This document shows positions 14,705 through 22,816 of a stretch of 40,369 nt of DNA, in pieces. A model generated the notes under the pieces. It was not told where the DNA came from. It did not search any database and saw only the letters and a program-made list of their open reading frames with translations. This DNA is from a virus. Location: the IMG/VR virus record IMGVR_UViG_3300027706_000026, positions 1 through 40,369 of that record; one strand, given 5' to 3'. The number at the start of each line of letters is the position of its first letter. Position 1 is the first letter of the stretch. Both the position numbers and the translations under genes were made by a program.

Positions 14705-15484
14705 ATGCGCCGCCATCTGCCGATCATCCTCTTCGCGCTCTTCGCGCTGCTCTATGTAGGCATCACCGGGCATGCCGGACTGCCGCTCTTCGCGCTGGCG
14801 ACCACGGCCATGTGCACCAGCTTTAAGCAGGAGCTCCTCGAGGGCGGCCACTGCTTTCTCGCGACACAGTTGGTCTCCGCGACCGGCGTGAATGCCGCCT
14901 TCACGCTGACGGGACTCGCCTCGACGGCCAACCTTGCCGTCGGCATGGCGGTCACCGGAACGAACGTCGCCGCCGGCGCCGTCATCGCCAGCATCGACGG
15001 CGCGAGCCAGGTGACGCTGTCGAAGGCGCACACCGGCGCCGTAACGACCGTCACGTTCACGGCCGACGTCTTCAAGATGCTGCTGATCAAGGTCTCGCCG
15101 ACGCGCACCTTCGACGGCACGCAGACCAATGTCGGCACGCCGGGCGTGGGCTCGCCGACGGCGAGCAATGTCGGCACCGACGAGACCTCTGGCACCGGCT
15201 ATACCTCGGGCGGATCGGCGCTGACCAATGTGACGCCGACCACCTCCGGCACGACCGCGCTCACCGATTTCAATCCCGACCCGTCCTGGACGAGCGCGAC
15301 CTTCTCCGCGACGGCCGCGGTCATCTACAACAATTCGACCCGTCTCGGCGCCGGTGCGACGCCGCTGAACGGCCGCGCAGTCTCGGTGCATGATTTCGGC
15401 GGCACGCAGACGGTCAGCGCCGGCACGTTCACCGTCATCCTCCCTACCGCCGATGCCAGCAACGCGATCCTTCGCCTAGCCTGA
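14705..15484 (+). CDS. Virion-associated protein with N-terminal hydrophobic signal and beta-rich repeats
   Basis: A 259-residue protein. Residues 1-35 are MRRH followed by a long hydrophobic segment (LPIILFALFALLYVGITGH and on), a signal peptide or membrane anchor. Then comes MCTSFKQELLEGGH, which I recognise as the start of a common phage structural protein, interrupted by an Ig-like insert (about residues 55-120: SATGVNAAFTLTGLASTANLAVGM and so on). The remainder is Thr/Ser/Gly-rich beta sequence. The ATG at 14705 has a well-placed GGAGGG, so the hydrophobic leader is genuinely part of the gene; the frame also extends to a TTG at 14684. A secreted or membrane-anchored leader on a structural protein is unusual. 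Function unknown. Confidence 0.6.
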   Translation: MRRHLPIILFALFALLYVGITGHAGLPLFALATTAMCTSFKQELLEGGHCFLATQLVSATGVNAAFTLTGLASTANLAVGMAVTGTNVAAGAVIASIDGASQVTLSKAHTGAVTTVTFTADVFKMLLIKVSPTRTFDGTQTNVGTPGVGSPTASNVGTDETSGTGYTSGGSALTNVTPTTSGTTALTDFNPDPSWTSATFSATAAVIYNNSTRLGAGATPLNGRAVSVHDFGGTQTVSAGTFTVILPTADASNAILRLA

Positions 15485-15487
15485 TCC

Positions 15488-16642
15488 GTGGCGTTTCCGA
15501 ACGATCTCGCCATTGGGCAGTGGTGGCAGGCGCCATCGTCGGGGAATTACCGCCTCAACGATGTTGCGGTGTCGCCAAGCCCCGGCGGCGTCATCGGCGT
15601 GGCAGCCGAAATGGCGGATTGGGGCGGCGCCGTCTTCGATAGCAAGCGGCGCGACCTCGTCATCTTCAACGGCGGCCACAACGACTATTACGGCAACGAG
15701 GTCTATGCCTTCAACGTCGACACCTTCCTGTGGCGGCGCAAGACGACGGCCTCGGTGGCAACCACCGGCACGGCGGTCGACAGCAACGCGGACGGCACGC
15801 CCGCCTCGCGCCACGGCTATGGCTCGCTGGTCTATCTGGCGAATCAAGACAAGCTCTTCGCCGGCGACGGCGGCTATGTGCAAGGCACGACAGGCGCCTT
15901 CACGGCCGAGAACTGGGTCTTCGACATGTCGACGGAGACGCCGAACTCGACTGGCGCCGGCGCATGGACGCAGCAGGATATCGCGCCGACGATCTCGCCG
16001 GCAAGCGGGCCCGACGTGCTCGAGCCCAAGGTCTATAACCCGGTCGACAATCTGATCTATTCGCAGGAAAACCGCGGGCTCGCCAGCTTCGACATAACGG
16101 CGGCTGCGGGCTCGCAATGGACGCCCCTCACCAACTTCGAAGGGCCAGGCGGCGGCACTGCGGCGACGTCGGTCTGCGCCATCGTCGGCGGCACGCCCTA
16201 CATGCTGCGCGTCGGCGGCGGCCACACCTATATCCGCTCGCTCGTCAGTCCCTTTTCCTATGTCGATTCCGAGGCCGGCGCGACGACGAGCGGTTCGACG
16301 GTCATCGAAGGCATCACGGGTCCCGGCATCCTCTTCGATCCGATCTCTGGAAAGGTCTTCGGCTGGTCCGGCACGCTAACGGGCGGCACCGACAACCGCG
16401 ATTATTACATGCTCGACGTAGCCGCGAAGAAATGGACGCGCCTCGCCGGCACCGGCGACACGCCAGACGGCGCACAGACAAACGGCACGTGGGGCCGCTT
16501 CTGCTATATCGGCGACGGCCTGGCCGTCCTGGTGAACACGGTCACCAGCAACGTCTTTTACCTCCGCGTCTCGAAATACCCGAAGCTGCCGAGCCGCAGC
16601 CCGATCCGACCGCGCGCCTTCGCGCCCGGCATCGCCCGATAG
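15488..16642 (+). CDS. Kelch-like beta-propeller protein, probable virion surface protein
   Basis: A 384-residue protein with repeated beta-propeller blades. Blade-type motifs include DLVIFNGGHNDYYGNEVYAF, RHGYGSLVYLANQDKLFAGDG and GPGILFDPISGKVFGWSG, matching the Kelch/galactose-oxidase style (small hydrophobic strand, Gly-Gly, aromatic, then a strand ending in Trp). About five or six blades can be traced. There is no signal peptide. The start is GTG at 15488, three bases after the previous stop; no strong Shine-Dalgarno is seen. Propellers bind sugars or proteins, so a receptor-binding or surface-decoration role is plausible (inference), though position between head and connector genes is not typical for a receptor-binding protein. 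Confidence 0.7.
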   Translation: MAFPNDLAIGQWWQAPSSGNYRLNDVAVSPSPGGVIGVAAEMADWGGAVFDSKRRDLVIFNGGHNDYYGNEVYAFNVDTFLWRRKTTASVATTGTAVDSNADGTPASRHGYGSLVYLANQDKLFAGDGGYVQGTTGAFTAENWVFDMSTETPNSTGAGAWTQQDIAPTISPASGPDVLEPKVYNPVDNLIYSQENRGLASFDITAAAGSQWTPLTNFEGPGGGTAATSVCAIVGGTPYMLRVGGGHTYIRSLVSPFSYVDSEAGATTSGSTVIEGITGPGILFDPISGKVFGWSGTLTGGTDNRDYYMLDVAAKKWTRLAGTGDTPDGAQTNGTWGRFCYIGDGLAVLVNTVTSNVFYLRVSKYPKLPSRSPIRPRAFAPGIAR

Positions 16643-16651
16643 GATCTCCGC

Positions 16652-17179
16652 ATGAGCCGTCAAACCTGGGAAGAAACGCTGAGCGCCGCCGTGGCCGATG
16701 GCACCGCCGTCGCCAACACGACGACCGAGGCCATCATCTTCCCCAACGTCACTATCCCCGGGAATTACCTGGCAGATGGGCGGCGATTGAGAGTCGTCGC
16801 ATCGGGCAAGCACTCGACGACCGCGACGCCGACGCTCATCTTCCGGCTGCGCTGGGGCGGGGTGTCCGGCACCGTGCTGGCGCTAAGCCCGACCTTCACG
16901 ACGGGCTCGGGCGTCACCAATAACATGTGGTATCTGGAGCTCTATCTCCAGGTCCGCAGCAACGGCTCTTCGGGCACGCTCGAGGTAAACGGCTTTGCGA
17001 TCGTCAATGGCGCGACAGTGCCCGTTCAAGCCATGTGTGTCGCCGGCGCGTCTGCACCCGCTGCGGTGACGGTCGACCTCACCTCCGACACGGCGCTCGC
17101 GATCACGGCACAATGGGGCACGGCGTCCGCGTCGAACACGCTGACCGGCGTCGACTATTCCATCGAAGCGATGAACTGA
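16652..17179 (+). CDS. Beta-rich phage structural protein, jelly-roll type
   Basis: A 175-residue protein of alternating hydrophobic strands, beginning MSRQTWEETLSAAVADGTAV. The pattern IIFPNVTIPGNYLADGRRLRVVASGK, then TPTLIFRLRWGG and NNMWYLELYLQVRSNG, resembles single jelly-roll or C1q-like proteins encoded near tail and fibre genes of phages. No membrane segment. The ATG follows AGGATCT within 10 bases. It ends two bases before the GTG of the next gene, which is likewise beta-rich; the two may form one surface structure. Function inferred only from fold pattern and position. Confidence 0.55.
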   Translation: MSRQTWEETLSAAVADGTAVANTTTEAIIFPNVTIPGNYLADGRRLRVVASGKHSTTATPTLIFRLRWGGVSGTVLALSPTFTTGSGVTNNMWYLELYLQVRSNGSSGTLEVNGFAIVNGATVPVQAMCVAGASAPAAVTVDLTSDTALAITAQWGTASASNTLTGVDYSIEAMN

Positions 17180-17180
17180 T

Positions 17181-17843
17181 GTGCTTATCCCCGTCGGCTA
17201 CGGCTCGGTCGAGGCCTCGAGCATAACCATACCCGCCGGCCATCAGGTCGGCGATCTCATCGTCATCTTCGCCTACCGCGACGGCAGCGCCACGCCGCCG
17301 ACTCTACCGGCGGGTTGGACGAGCGGCGCGAGCCATGGCGCGAACACGAATTCTTGCGTGCTCGGCTGGAAGATCGCCGCCAGTAGCGCCGAGGTCTCCG
17401 GCACCTGGACGAATGCCACTGACATGGTCGTCCATGTCTATCGCGGGGTCCATGCGACGACGCCGCTCGGCACGCCGCAGAGCGGCAGCGGCACGGGCAC
17501 GACGGTCACCTATTCGGCGGTGACGCTCAAGAGCAAGAATTCCTGGCTCGCGGCCTTCGCCGGCCATCGCTCGACAAACACGACGCTCGAGGCGCCGCCT
17601 GCCGGCATGACCAATCGCACCAATACCGCCGGCGCCACGGCAGAAGTCTCGGGCCATGACACCGGCGGCCAGGCGAGCTCGTGGCCGTCGACGAACGTCT
17701 CGGTCGGCGGCACGTCCTCGGGCTGGGAGAGCATGACGGTCGAGATCATCCCGGCCGTGATGAGCTTCGGTATCCACCAGGCGCCGATCGCCAACGACAC
17801 GAACGCGGGCGTGATCAGCATATTCGCCGAGAAGATCCGATGA
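17181..17843 (+). CDS. Beta-rich phage structural protein
   Basis: A 220-residue protein starting at GTG 17181 (no in-frame ATG nearby). It shows the motif series SITIPAGHQVGDLIVIFAYRDGS, TLPAGWTSG, NTNSCVLGWKIAASSAEVSGTW and MVVHVYRGVHATTPLG, which I recognise as a recurrent beta-sandwich family in phage tail and virion surface proteins. The C-terminal 40 residues include a further strand pair (WESMTVEIIPAVMSFGIHQAP). The stop overlaps the start of the repeat protein (ATGA), implying coupled synthesis. Role inferred as virion surface protein. Confidence 0.55.
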   Translation: MLIPVGYGSVEASSITIPAGHQVGDLIVIFAYRDGSATPPTLPAGWTSGASHGANTNSCVLGWKIAASSAEVSGTWTNATDMVVHVYRGVHATTPLGTPQSGSGTGTTVTYSAVTLKSKNSWLAAFAGHRSTNTTLEAPPAGMTNRTNTAGATAEVSGHDTGGQASSWPSTNVSVGGTSSGWESMTVEIIPAVMSFGIHQAPIANDTNAGVISIFAEKIR

Positions 17844-18913
17844 GCTTCCCGGCGCTGCGCTCGAAATATTTCAATTACCTCGTCCACCCGCCAGAGACCG
17901 ACGTCTCGGTCACCGGCGTCTCGGCGACAGGCGTGGCCGGCTCGGTCTCGCTGACGATCGGCGCGCCGCCTTCGGGCGTTGCCGCGACGGGCGGCGCCGG
18001 AAGTGTCGCGCCGAGCGTCAGTCTCGCCCAGGGCGGCGTGGCCGCCACGGGATCGGCCGGATCGCCGACGCCCGATATCCAGGCCTCGATCTCGGGCGTC
18101 GCCGCGACGGGCGCGGCTGGCTCTGTCGTCGCCGGCGTCGTTACGCCGGTCATTATCACCGGTGTCCAGGCAACGGGCGCGGCCGGCAGCATCGTCCCCG
18201 GCGTCACCGCCTTCCCGAGCGGCGCGGCGGCGACGGGTGAGGCCGGCAGCGTCATCGCAGGCACGATCACCACCGCCAACATCGCCGGCGTGGCCGCGAC
18301 AGGCGCCGCGGGGACGACGGCCCAAAGCATCGCTGTCACGACGAGCGGCGCCGCGGCGACGGGGAGCGCAGGCGCGGCCATCGCCCAAGTCGCGGCGGCT
18401 TCGAGCGGCGTGGCTGCGACAGGGCATGCCGGCACCGGCGCAGCCAATGTCGGCGCGGCCGTCGCCGGCGTGTCCGCCGCGTGCGCGGCTGGAACAGTCA
18501 CGCCTTCGCTCGCAGCATTCCCCGGCGGCGTTTCGGCCACCGGCACGGCCGGCACGCCGACGGCGTCGACCGGCAACAATGCCTCGGTCACGCTTGCCGG
18601 CGCGGCCGCGACGGGTCAGGCAGGCGCGCTCTTCTCCGATATCGGCATCGCCGCGGCCGGCGTCGCCGCGATCGCGAGCGCCGGCGGCGACATCGCCGGA
18701 CCTGGCACTCAAGGCGCCGGCGTCGCCGCGACAGGCATCGCCGGCACGCTCGGCATCCACAGCGACATCAATCTCGATGCGCCTGGCGTCACGGCGGCAG
18801 GCCACGCCGGCATCGTCACGGTCAAGGTCAGCTTCACGACCGCAACGCCGCGCACGCGCGCTGCCGGCGCCATCCCGCGCACGGCCGACACTCCAGCGAT
18901 ACCAAGGTTATGA
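17840..18913 (+). CDS. Ala/Gly-rich repeat protein with 15 GVAATGxAG units
   Basis: A 357-residue protein made of about 15 imperfect copies of GVAATGxAGxV, spaced roughly 18-22 residues with a strand-forming spacer, from residue 20 to about 335. It begins MSFPALRSKYFNYLVHPPET, which may be the attachment part, and ends with a basic tail. Such repeats occur in phage structural proteins and probably build an extended beta-helix or stacked-hairpin rod; this is inference. ATG 17840 overlaps the previous stop and is preferred to the upstream in-frame start. The underlying DNA is also repetitive (consensus GGCGTSGCCGCGACGGG), so copy number may vary by recombination. Overlaps the connector gene by four bases. 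Confidence 0.75.
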   Translation: MSFPALRSKYFNYLVHPPETDVSVTGVSATGVAGSVSLTIGAPPSGVAATGGAGSVAPSVSLAQGGVAATGSAGSPTPDIQASISGVAATGAAGSVVAGVVTPVIITGVQATGAAGSIVPGVTAFPSGAAATGEAGSVIAGTITTANIAGVAATGAAGTTAQSIAVTTSGAAATGSAGAAIAQVAAASSGVAATGHAGTGAANVGAAVAGVSAACAAGTVTPSLAAFPGGVSATGTAGTPTASTGNNASVTLAGAAATGQAGALFSDIGIAAAGVAAIASAGGDIAGPGTQGAGVAATGIAGTLGIHSDINLDAPGVTAAGHAGIVTVKVSFTTATPRTRAAGAIPRTADTPAIPRL

Positions 18914-19530
18914 TCACCATCATCACGCCGGCCGCGACGCACGACATGACGGTGCTGGCCACCGTCAAGACGCGCCTCGGCATCACCACCACCGCCGACG
19001 ACGATCTCCTCGCATCGCTGATCACCGCCTACAGCGGCGTCGCCGAGGACTATACCAATCGCGTCTTCGCCGAAGAGACGGTCGAGGAGACATTCCGCTT
19101 CGCGCGCTTCGCCTTGCGACCGTCCGAGCTCTGGCTCGAGCGCTATCCCGTCACCGAGATCGTCTCGGCGACCGATGGCGACACAACCCTGACGAGCGAC
19201 GACTACGAGCTCGACGGCGACAAGGGCAAGCTGCTGCGCCTCAACGGCAACGACATTCCCTGGTTTTGGACCGGCCCCAAGGTCGTCATCCGCTACACCG
19301 CCGGCTATGCGCTGCTCGACAGCCTGCCCTTCGGCATCGAGGAAGCGGTGATCGAGATGGTCAAGGCGACATATCTCGCGCGCAACCGCGACCCGATGCT
19401 CAAGAGCCAGCAGGTGATCGACGTCGGGACGGAGCAGTATTGGGTCGGCGGCGTGCCCGGCCAGGACGGCGGATTGCCCGACACGATCCGCGACAAGCTC
19501 GACAAGCACAGACGGGTCTCGGTCGGATGA
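18910..19530 (+). CDS. Head-tail connector (gp6-like)
   Basis: A 206-residue connector protein of the HK97 gp6/DNA-packaging adaptor type. The pattern DMTVLATVKTRLGITTTADDDLLASLITAYSGVAEDYTNRVF (about residues 12-53) is the typical two-helix opening, followed by a beta section with LRPSELWLERYPVTEI and a helix near 150 (GIEEAVIEMVKATYLARNRDP). It forms the ring that joins portal to tail. ATG 18910 overlaps the repeat-protein stop (ATGA). Unusually, it is separated from the capsid gene by five extra structural genes. Confidence 0.85.
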   Translation: MITIITPAATHDMTVLATVKTRLGITTTADDDLLASLITAYSGVAEDYTNRVFAEETVEETFRFARFALRPSELWLERYPVTEIVSATDGDTTLTSDDYELDGDKGKLLRLNGNDIPWFWTGPKVVIRYTAGYALLDSLPFGIEEAVIEMVKATYLARNRDPMLKSQQVIDVGTEQYWVGGVPGQDGGLPDTIRDKLDKHRRVSVG

Positions 19531-19841
19531 GCCCGGACAGTGTGCAGGCGATGATCGACCGCCTCGGCGAGACGACGATCCTGCGGCGACAAGGCCAATC
19601 CGATCTTTCGGTGAAGGCGAAAGTAAGGTTCTTTTCGCCGGCCGAGCTCGTCGGCGGCATCATCCAGGGCGACAGGCGCGCGGCGATCGGCAACGCCGAA
19701 ATCGCTGCCGCCGGCTGGCCAGGGCCACCGAAGAAGGGCGACTTCCTCGTCATCGATGGCGCAGCGCGCGCTGTTCAGGCCTGCAACTCCGTCAAGATCG
19801 GCGATGACTACGCAATGCACGTTCTCCAGGTGCGCGGGTGA
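19527..19841 (+). CDS. Head closure/stopper protein
   Basis: A 104-residue beta-barrel-like protein (MSPDSVQAMIDRLGETTILRR, KAKVRFFSPAELVGGIIQGDRRAAI, KKGDFLVIDGAARAV), matching the small head-completion proteins encoded directly after the gp6-like connector. It overlaps neighbours on both sides (ATGA at 19527, TGATG at 19839-19843). ATG 19527 is the only start consistent with that length. It should plug the portal channel after packaging. Confidence 0.75.
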   Translation: MSPDSVQAMIDRLGETTILRRQGQSDLSVKAKVRFFSPAELVGGIIQGDRRAAIGNAEIAAAGWPGPPKKGDFLVIDGAARAVQACNSVKIGDDYAMHVLQVRG

Positions 19842-20452
19842 TGGCGCGGATCGAAAAATTCGAGCGCGAGCTGAGGGTCGCGACATCCGGGCTTTCGAGC
19901 GCGGCGATCGCCGCCGAGCTCGCGCGCGTGGCGCATGAGGCGCTCGACGAGGCGATCGATGGCGGCGACGCCTCGGAGCATTACCAGCGCTTCGTCAACG
20001 GCAAGGAGGGAGCGCCAGAGGAGTCCGTCATCCCGCCGGGCCCGATCGTCTACGTCTTCGACTACCAGGCAGAGATCGCCGCCTTCGCGCTCGATTGGGC
20101 GCGCGAAAACTCGCCGGTCGAAAGCGGCGCCTATCGCGACGCCTGGTTCGCCATGGTCGACGGGCAACAGGTCGACGCCGAGGAGATCCCCGACGGCGCG
20201 CAGGTGACCATCACCAACGACAGGCCCTATGCCAGAAAGATCGAGGTCGGGTCGATCAAGGTGCGCATTCCCCCGGGGATAGTCGAGCGCATGCGTTCGG
20301 CCGTCATCGCCGAGTTCGGGCCGATCGTCTCGGCCGAGATTTCGTTCATCCAGCTCGAAGGCGGCTATATCCTCAAGCGCAACGGCGGCCGGCGCGGGCG
20401 TCACGCCGGCGACTCCATCACCTATCCCGCCCTCATCCTCTCGCCGCCATGA
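19841..20452 (+). CDS. HK97 gp10-like tail completion protein
   Basis: A 203-residue protein in the position of HK97 gp10. It has a helical N-terminal half and the typical motif NSPVESGAYRDAWFAMVDG (about residues 90-108), followed by VTITNDRPYARKIEVG, the S-G-x-Y...N-x-x-P-Y-A pattern of that family. A GTG at 19838 gives one more residue; the ATG at 19841 overlaps the stopper stop codon. It overlaps the tail terminator gene (ATGA). Role: neck or tail completion. Confidence 0.75.
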   Translation: MARIEKFERELRVATSGLSSAAIAAELARVAHEALDEAIDGGDASEHYQRFVNGKEGAPEESVIPPGPIVYVFDYQAEIAAFALDWARENSPVESGAYRDAWFAMVDGQQVDAEEIPDGAQVTITNDRPYARKIEVGSIKVRIPPGIVERMRSAVIAEFGPIVSAEISFIQLEGGYILKRNGGRRGRHAGDSITYPALILSPP

Positions 20453-20871
20453 GCTACGACAGTTGCGTCGCCGCGATCGTCGCGCGGTTCGAAGCGAGCT
20501 GGACGACGACGGCCATCCGCCTGCCGAACGATACGACCGACCGGCCGATTGCGGGCGACGGCTCGCCGCTGCCTTTCGCCTATCTCGAGGTGATCGGCGG
20601 AACCGACGAGCAGATGTCGATAGGCGCGCCCGGCAACAACCTCTTCCGCCGGCGCGGCACGATTGTGGTTCATCTGTTTGTGCCGCGCGGATCGGGCGAC
20701 GGCACGGCGCTCGGCTACGCGGTCGGCGCCGGCGACATCTTCCGCGCGCAGACATTCGGCGGCCTCACCTGCGAAGGGGCGAGCATCGGCGGCGGCGAGA
20801 CCGCCGACGACAACGGCCTCTATTGGCGGCGGTCGGTATCGATCCCGTTCTGGGAAGACGAAGCGGCGTAA
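20449..20871 (+). CDS. Tail terminator protein
   Basis: A 140-residue protein in the tail-terminator slot before the tube gene, starting MSYDSCVAAIVARFEASW. The mixed alpha/beta pattern (N-terminal helix, PFAYLEVIGG, GTIVVHLFVPRGSGDG, helix, YWRRSVSIPFWE) matches gpU-like terminators that cap the tail tube. ATG 20449 overlaps the previous stop; the long in-frame extension upstream is within the gp10-like gene. Assignment is by pattern and gene order. Confidence 0.72.
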   Translation: MSYDSCVAAIVARFEASWTTTAIRLPNDTTDRPIAGDGSPLPFAYLEVIGGTDEQMSIGAPGNNLFRRRGTIVVHLFVPRGSGDGTALGYAVGAGDIFRAQTFGGLTCEGASIGGGETADDNGLYWRRSVSIPFWEDEAA

Positions 20872-20903
20872 TGGTCTAACGAGCACCTGGGAGCGTTCAG
20901 ACG

Positions 20904-22373
20904 ATGAGCGACAGCAACCGCGTACAATTGTCGGCGATCCTCGAGGCGACGCTCGGCACCACGCCGGCGTCGCCGCGCATGCGCATCGCGCGCATGACCG
21001 GTGAGAGCCTGGCCTACAAGCCGGATTTCCAGACGTCGGACGAGATCCGCGCCGACCGCATGAACGCGCCGCCGATCCAGGTCGGCCAGTCGAACAGCGG
21101 CGCGATCAACAACGAGTGGCACTATCCCGTCGACAATTCGACGCTCGAGAACTTCCTGCAGAGTGCCTTCTTCAACCTCTTCACCAAGACGCCGAGCCGG
21201 GACAACGACGGCACCGCCGACAGCGTCATCACCAATGTCGCCACCACCGGCACAATCGTCACGGTGAACAGCGGCGCCCCCTTCGTCGCGAGCCAGCTCG
21301 TGCGGTTTACCGGCTTCGGCGTCGCCGGCAACAACGGCGTCTTCAAATGCACCACAGGGAGCGCCACCGTTCCCGCCTTTGCCGGCTCTGGCATCACCGA
21401 CGAGGCCATCCCTCCCGGCACGGCGAGATTGAAGGTCGTCGGCTTCCAGGGCGGCTCGGGCGACATCACCGCGACCTCGACCGGCCTGGGGTCGACCACG
21501 CTCGACTTCACGACGCTCGGCCTAACCGTCGGCGAGTGGCTCAAAGTCGGCGGAACGGCCGCCGGCACGAAGTTCGCCACGGCCGCCAATAACGACTGGG
21601 TGCGGCTCACCGCGATCGCGGCGCACGCGCTGACCTTCGACAACCTGCCCTCAGGATGGTCGGTGGACGCAGGCGCGGGCAAGACGATCAGCGTCTGGAT
21701 GCCGGATTACATCAAGAACGGCACGTCGATGCAGAGCCTGTCGATCGAGCGAGGCTTCCTCGACCAGGTGACGCCGACCTACATCCTGCAGAAGGGCATG
21801 GTGGTCGACAAGATGAGCGTCAAGATCGACGCCAAGCAGAAGATCACCGGCAGTTTCGACTTCCTCGGCATGAGCGGCTCGCAGAGCCAGGCCAGCGTCG
21901 CCGGCTCGACGAGCGCCGCGCCCGATCCCTCGACCTACCCGGTCATGGCGGCCTCGGCCAATGTCGGCCGCGTCGGATTCAACGGTGCCTCGCTCGCCTC
22001 GCCGAATTTCGTGAAGTCCTTCGACATCGAACTCGCGAACAACCTGGCGGTGATCGAGGCGGTGGACAGCCCGTCGCCCGTCAGCATCTCTTCGGGCTCC
22101 TGCGATATCTCCGTCACGCTCGAGACCTATTTCGGCGACAATACGCTGCTCTCTCAGCTCTTCGCCGGCACAGTGATCAGCGTCAATGCGCGCGCAACCA
22201 AGGGCAGCCAGGCGCTCATCTGGGGCGTGCCGTCGCTCACGCTGACCGAGGGCGTGCCGAATGCGGCGCGCAAGAACGATCGCGTCACGCTGCCGGCCAA
22301 GGGGAGCGCCAGCATCGATGCGCTCACCAACGCGCATATCACGCTGTCGCGCCTCGAATATTTCGAAACCTGA
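20904..22373 (+). CDS. Major tail tube protein
   Basis: A 489-residue tail tube subunit, much longer than many tube proteins because of an inserted beta domain at about residues 100-265 (SVITNVATTGTIVTVNSGAPF to VWMPDYIKNG) of the Ig-like kind. Family-typical segments are RVQLSAILEATLGTTPASPRMRIARMTGESL at the N-terminus, INNEWHYPVDNSTLENFLQSAFF, and SLSIERGFLDQVTPTYILQKGMVVDKMSVKID with the C-terminal AHITLSRLEYF. GGGAG lies about 13-17 bases before the ATG. The insert probably projects from the tail surface (inference). Confidence 0.85.
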   Translation: MSDSNRVQLSAILEATLGTTPASPRMRIARMTGESLAYKPDFQTSDEIRADRMNAPPIQVGQSNSGAINNEWHYPVDNSTLENFLQSAFFNLFTKTPSRDNDGTADSVITNVATTGTIVTVNSGAPFVASQLVRFTGFGVAGNNGVFKCTTGSATVPAFAGSGITDEAIPPGTARLKVVGFQGGSGDITATSTGLGSTTLDFTTLGLTVGEWLKVGGTAAGTKFATAANNDWVRLTAIAAHALTFDNLPSGWSVDAGAGKTISVWMPDYIKNGTSMQSLSIERGFLDQVTPTYILQKGMVVDKMSVKIDAKQKITGSFDFLGMSGSQSQASVAGSTSAAPDPSTYPVMAASANVGRVGFNGASLASPNFVKSFDIELANNLAVIEAVDSPSPVSISSGSCDISVTLETYFGDNTLLSQLFAGTVISVNARATKGSQALIWGVPSLTLTEGVPNAARKNDRVTLPAKGSASIDALTNAHITLSRLEYFET

Positions 22374-22389
22374 CATCTGTCGAGGATCC

Positions 22390-22785
22390 ATGCCGGTCAA
22401 GCTATCGTCTCTCCAGGCCGATATCGCCAAGGAGCAGGATGGCGAGCTCATCGCCATCCCGGATCTCGCCGAGGTCTCGCTGCGCGTGCGGTCGCTCCAC
22501 TATCGGCCCTATGTCGTCGCGCGCGACCTCGCCTTCCGCCGGCTCGCCAAGCGCTTCCCCAAGGAGACCCCGCCCGAGGACGAGACGGCGCGCGTCGTCG
22601 GATCTCTCCTCGCCGAGCACATCCTGCTGGGATGGGAAGGTTTCGACACGCCCTATAGCGGCGAGATGGCGCGCGAGCTCTTGACCGATGTCGGCTATCG
22701 CAAGCTGCGCGAGCATGTCGTCTGGGCGGCGACGCAGGTAGGCGAGCGCCAGGTCGAGTTCCTGGAGGATGCGGAAAAAAACTGA
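22390..22785 (+). CDS. Tail assembly chaperone, short form (gpG-like)
   Basis: A 131-residue helical, acidic protein between tube and tape-measure genes, the usual place of the tail assembly chaperone. It contains DLAEVSLRVRSLHYRPYVVARDLAFRRLAKRF and ends EFLEDAEKN. Its last codons, GAA AAA AAC TGA, contain the heptamer A AAA AAC, a classic -1 slippery sequence, so part of the ribosomes should continue in the -1 frame to give a 258-residue gpGT-like fusion. ATG 22390 is preferred over the in-frame extension into the tube gene. Confidence 0.85.
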   Translation: MPVKLSSLQADIAKEQDGELIAIPDLAEVSLRVRSLHYRPYVVARDLAFRRLAKRFPKETPPEDETARVVGSLLAEHILLGWEGFDTPYSGEMARELLTDVGYRKLREHVVWAATQVGERQVEFLEDAEKN

Positions 22786-22816
22786 GGGCCGCGGTCCGCT
22801 GGCACCTCACCAGCGG
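22776..22816 (+). promoter_or_regulatory. Programmed -1 frameshift signal
   Basis: Slippery heptamer A AAA AAC (22776-22782) sits one codon before the short-form stop (22783-22785). Thirteen bases further, CCGCTGG (22796-22802) pairs perfectly with CCAGCGG (22810-22816) around CACCTCA, a hairpin that could pause ribosomes; the spacer is longer than the usual 5-9 bases. Confidence 0.8.

Noticed and set aside
17900-18800. Direct repeats that might suggest a CRISPR array
   Set aside because: Units are imperfect, have no unique spacers of uniform length, lie in an open reading frame and give a clear protein repeat.
17510-18805. 431-codon antisense ORF over the repeat protein
   Set aside because: Low-complexity Asp/Arg/Gly product arising from the opposite strand of the GVAATG repeats.
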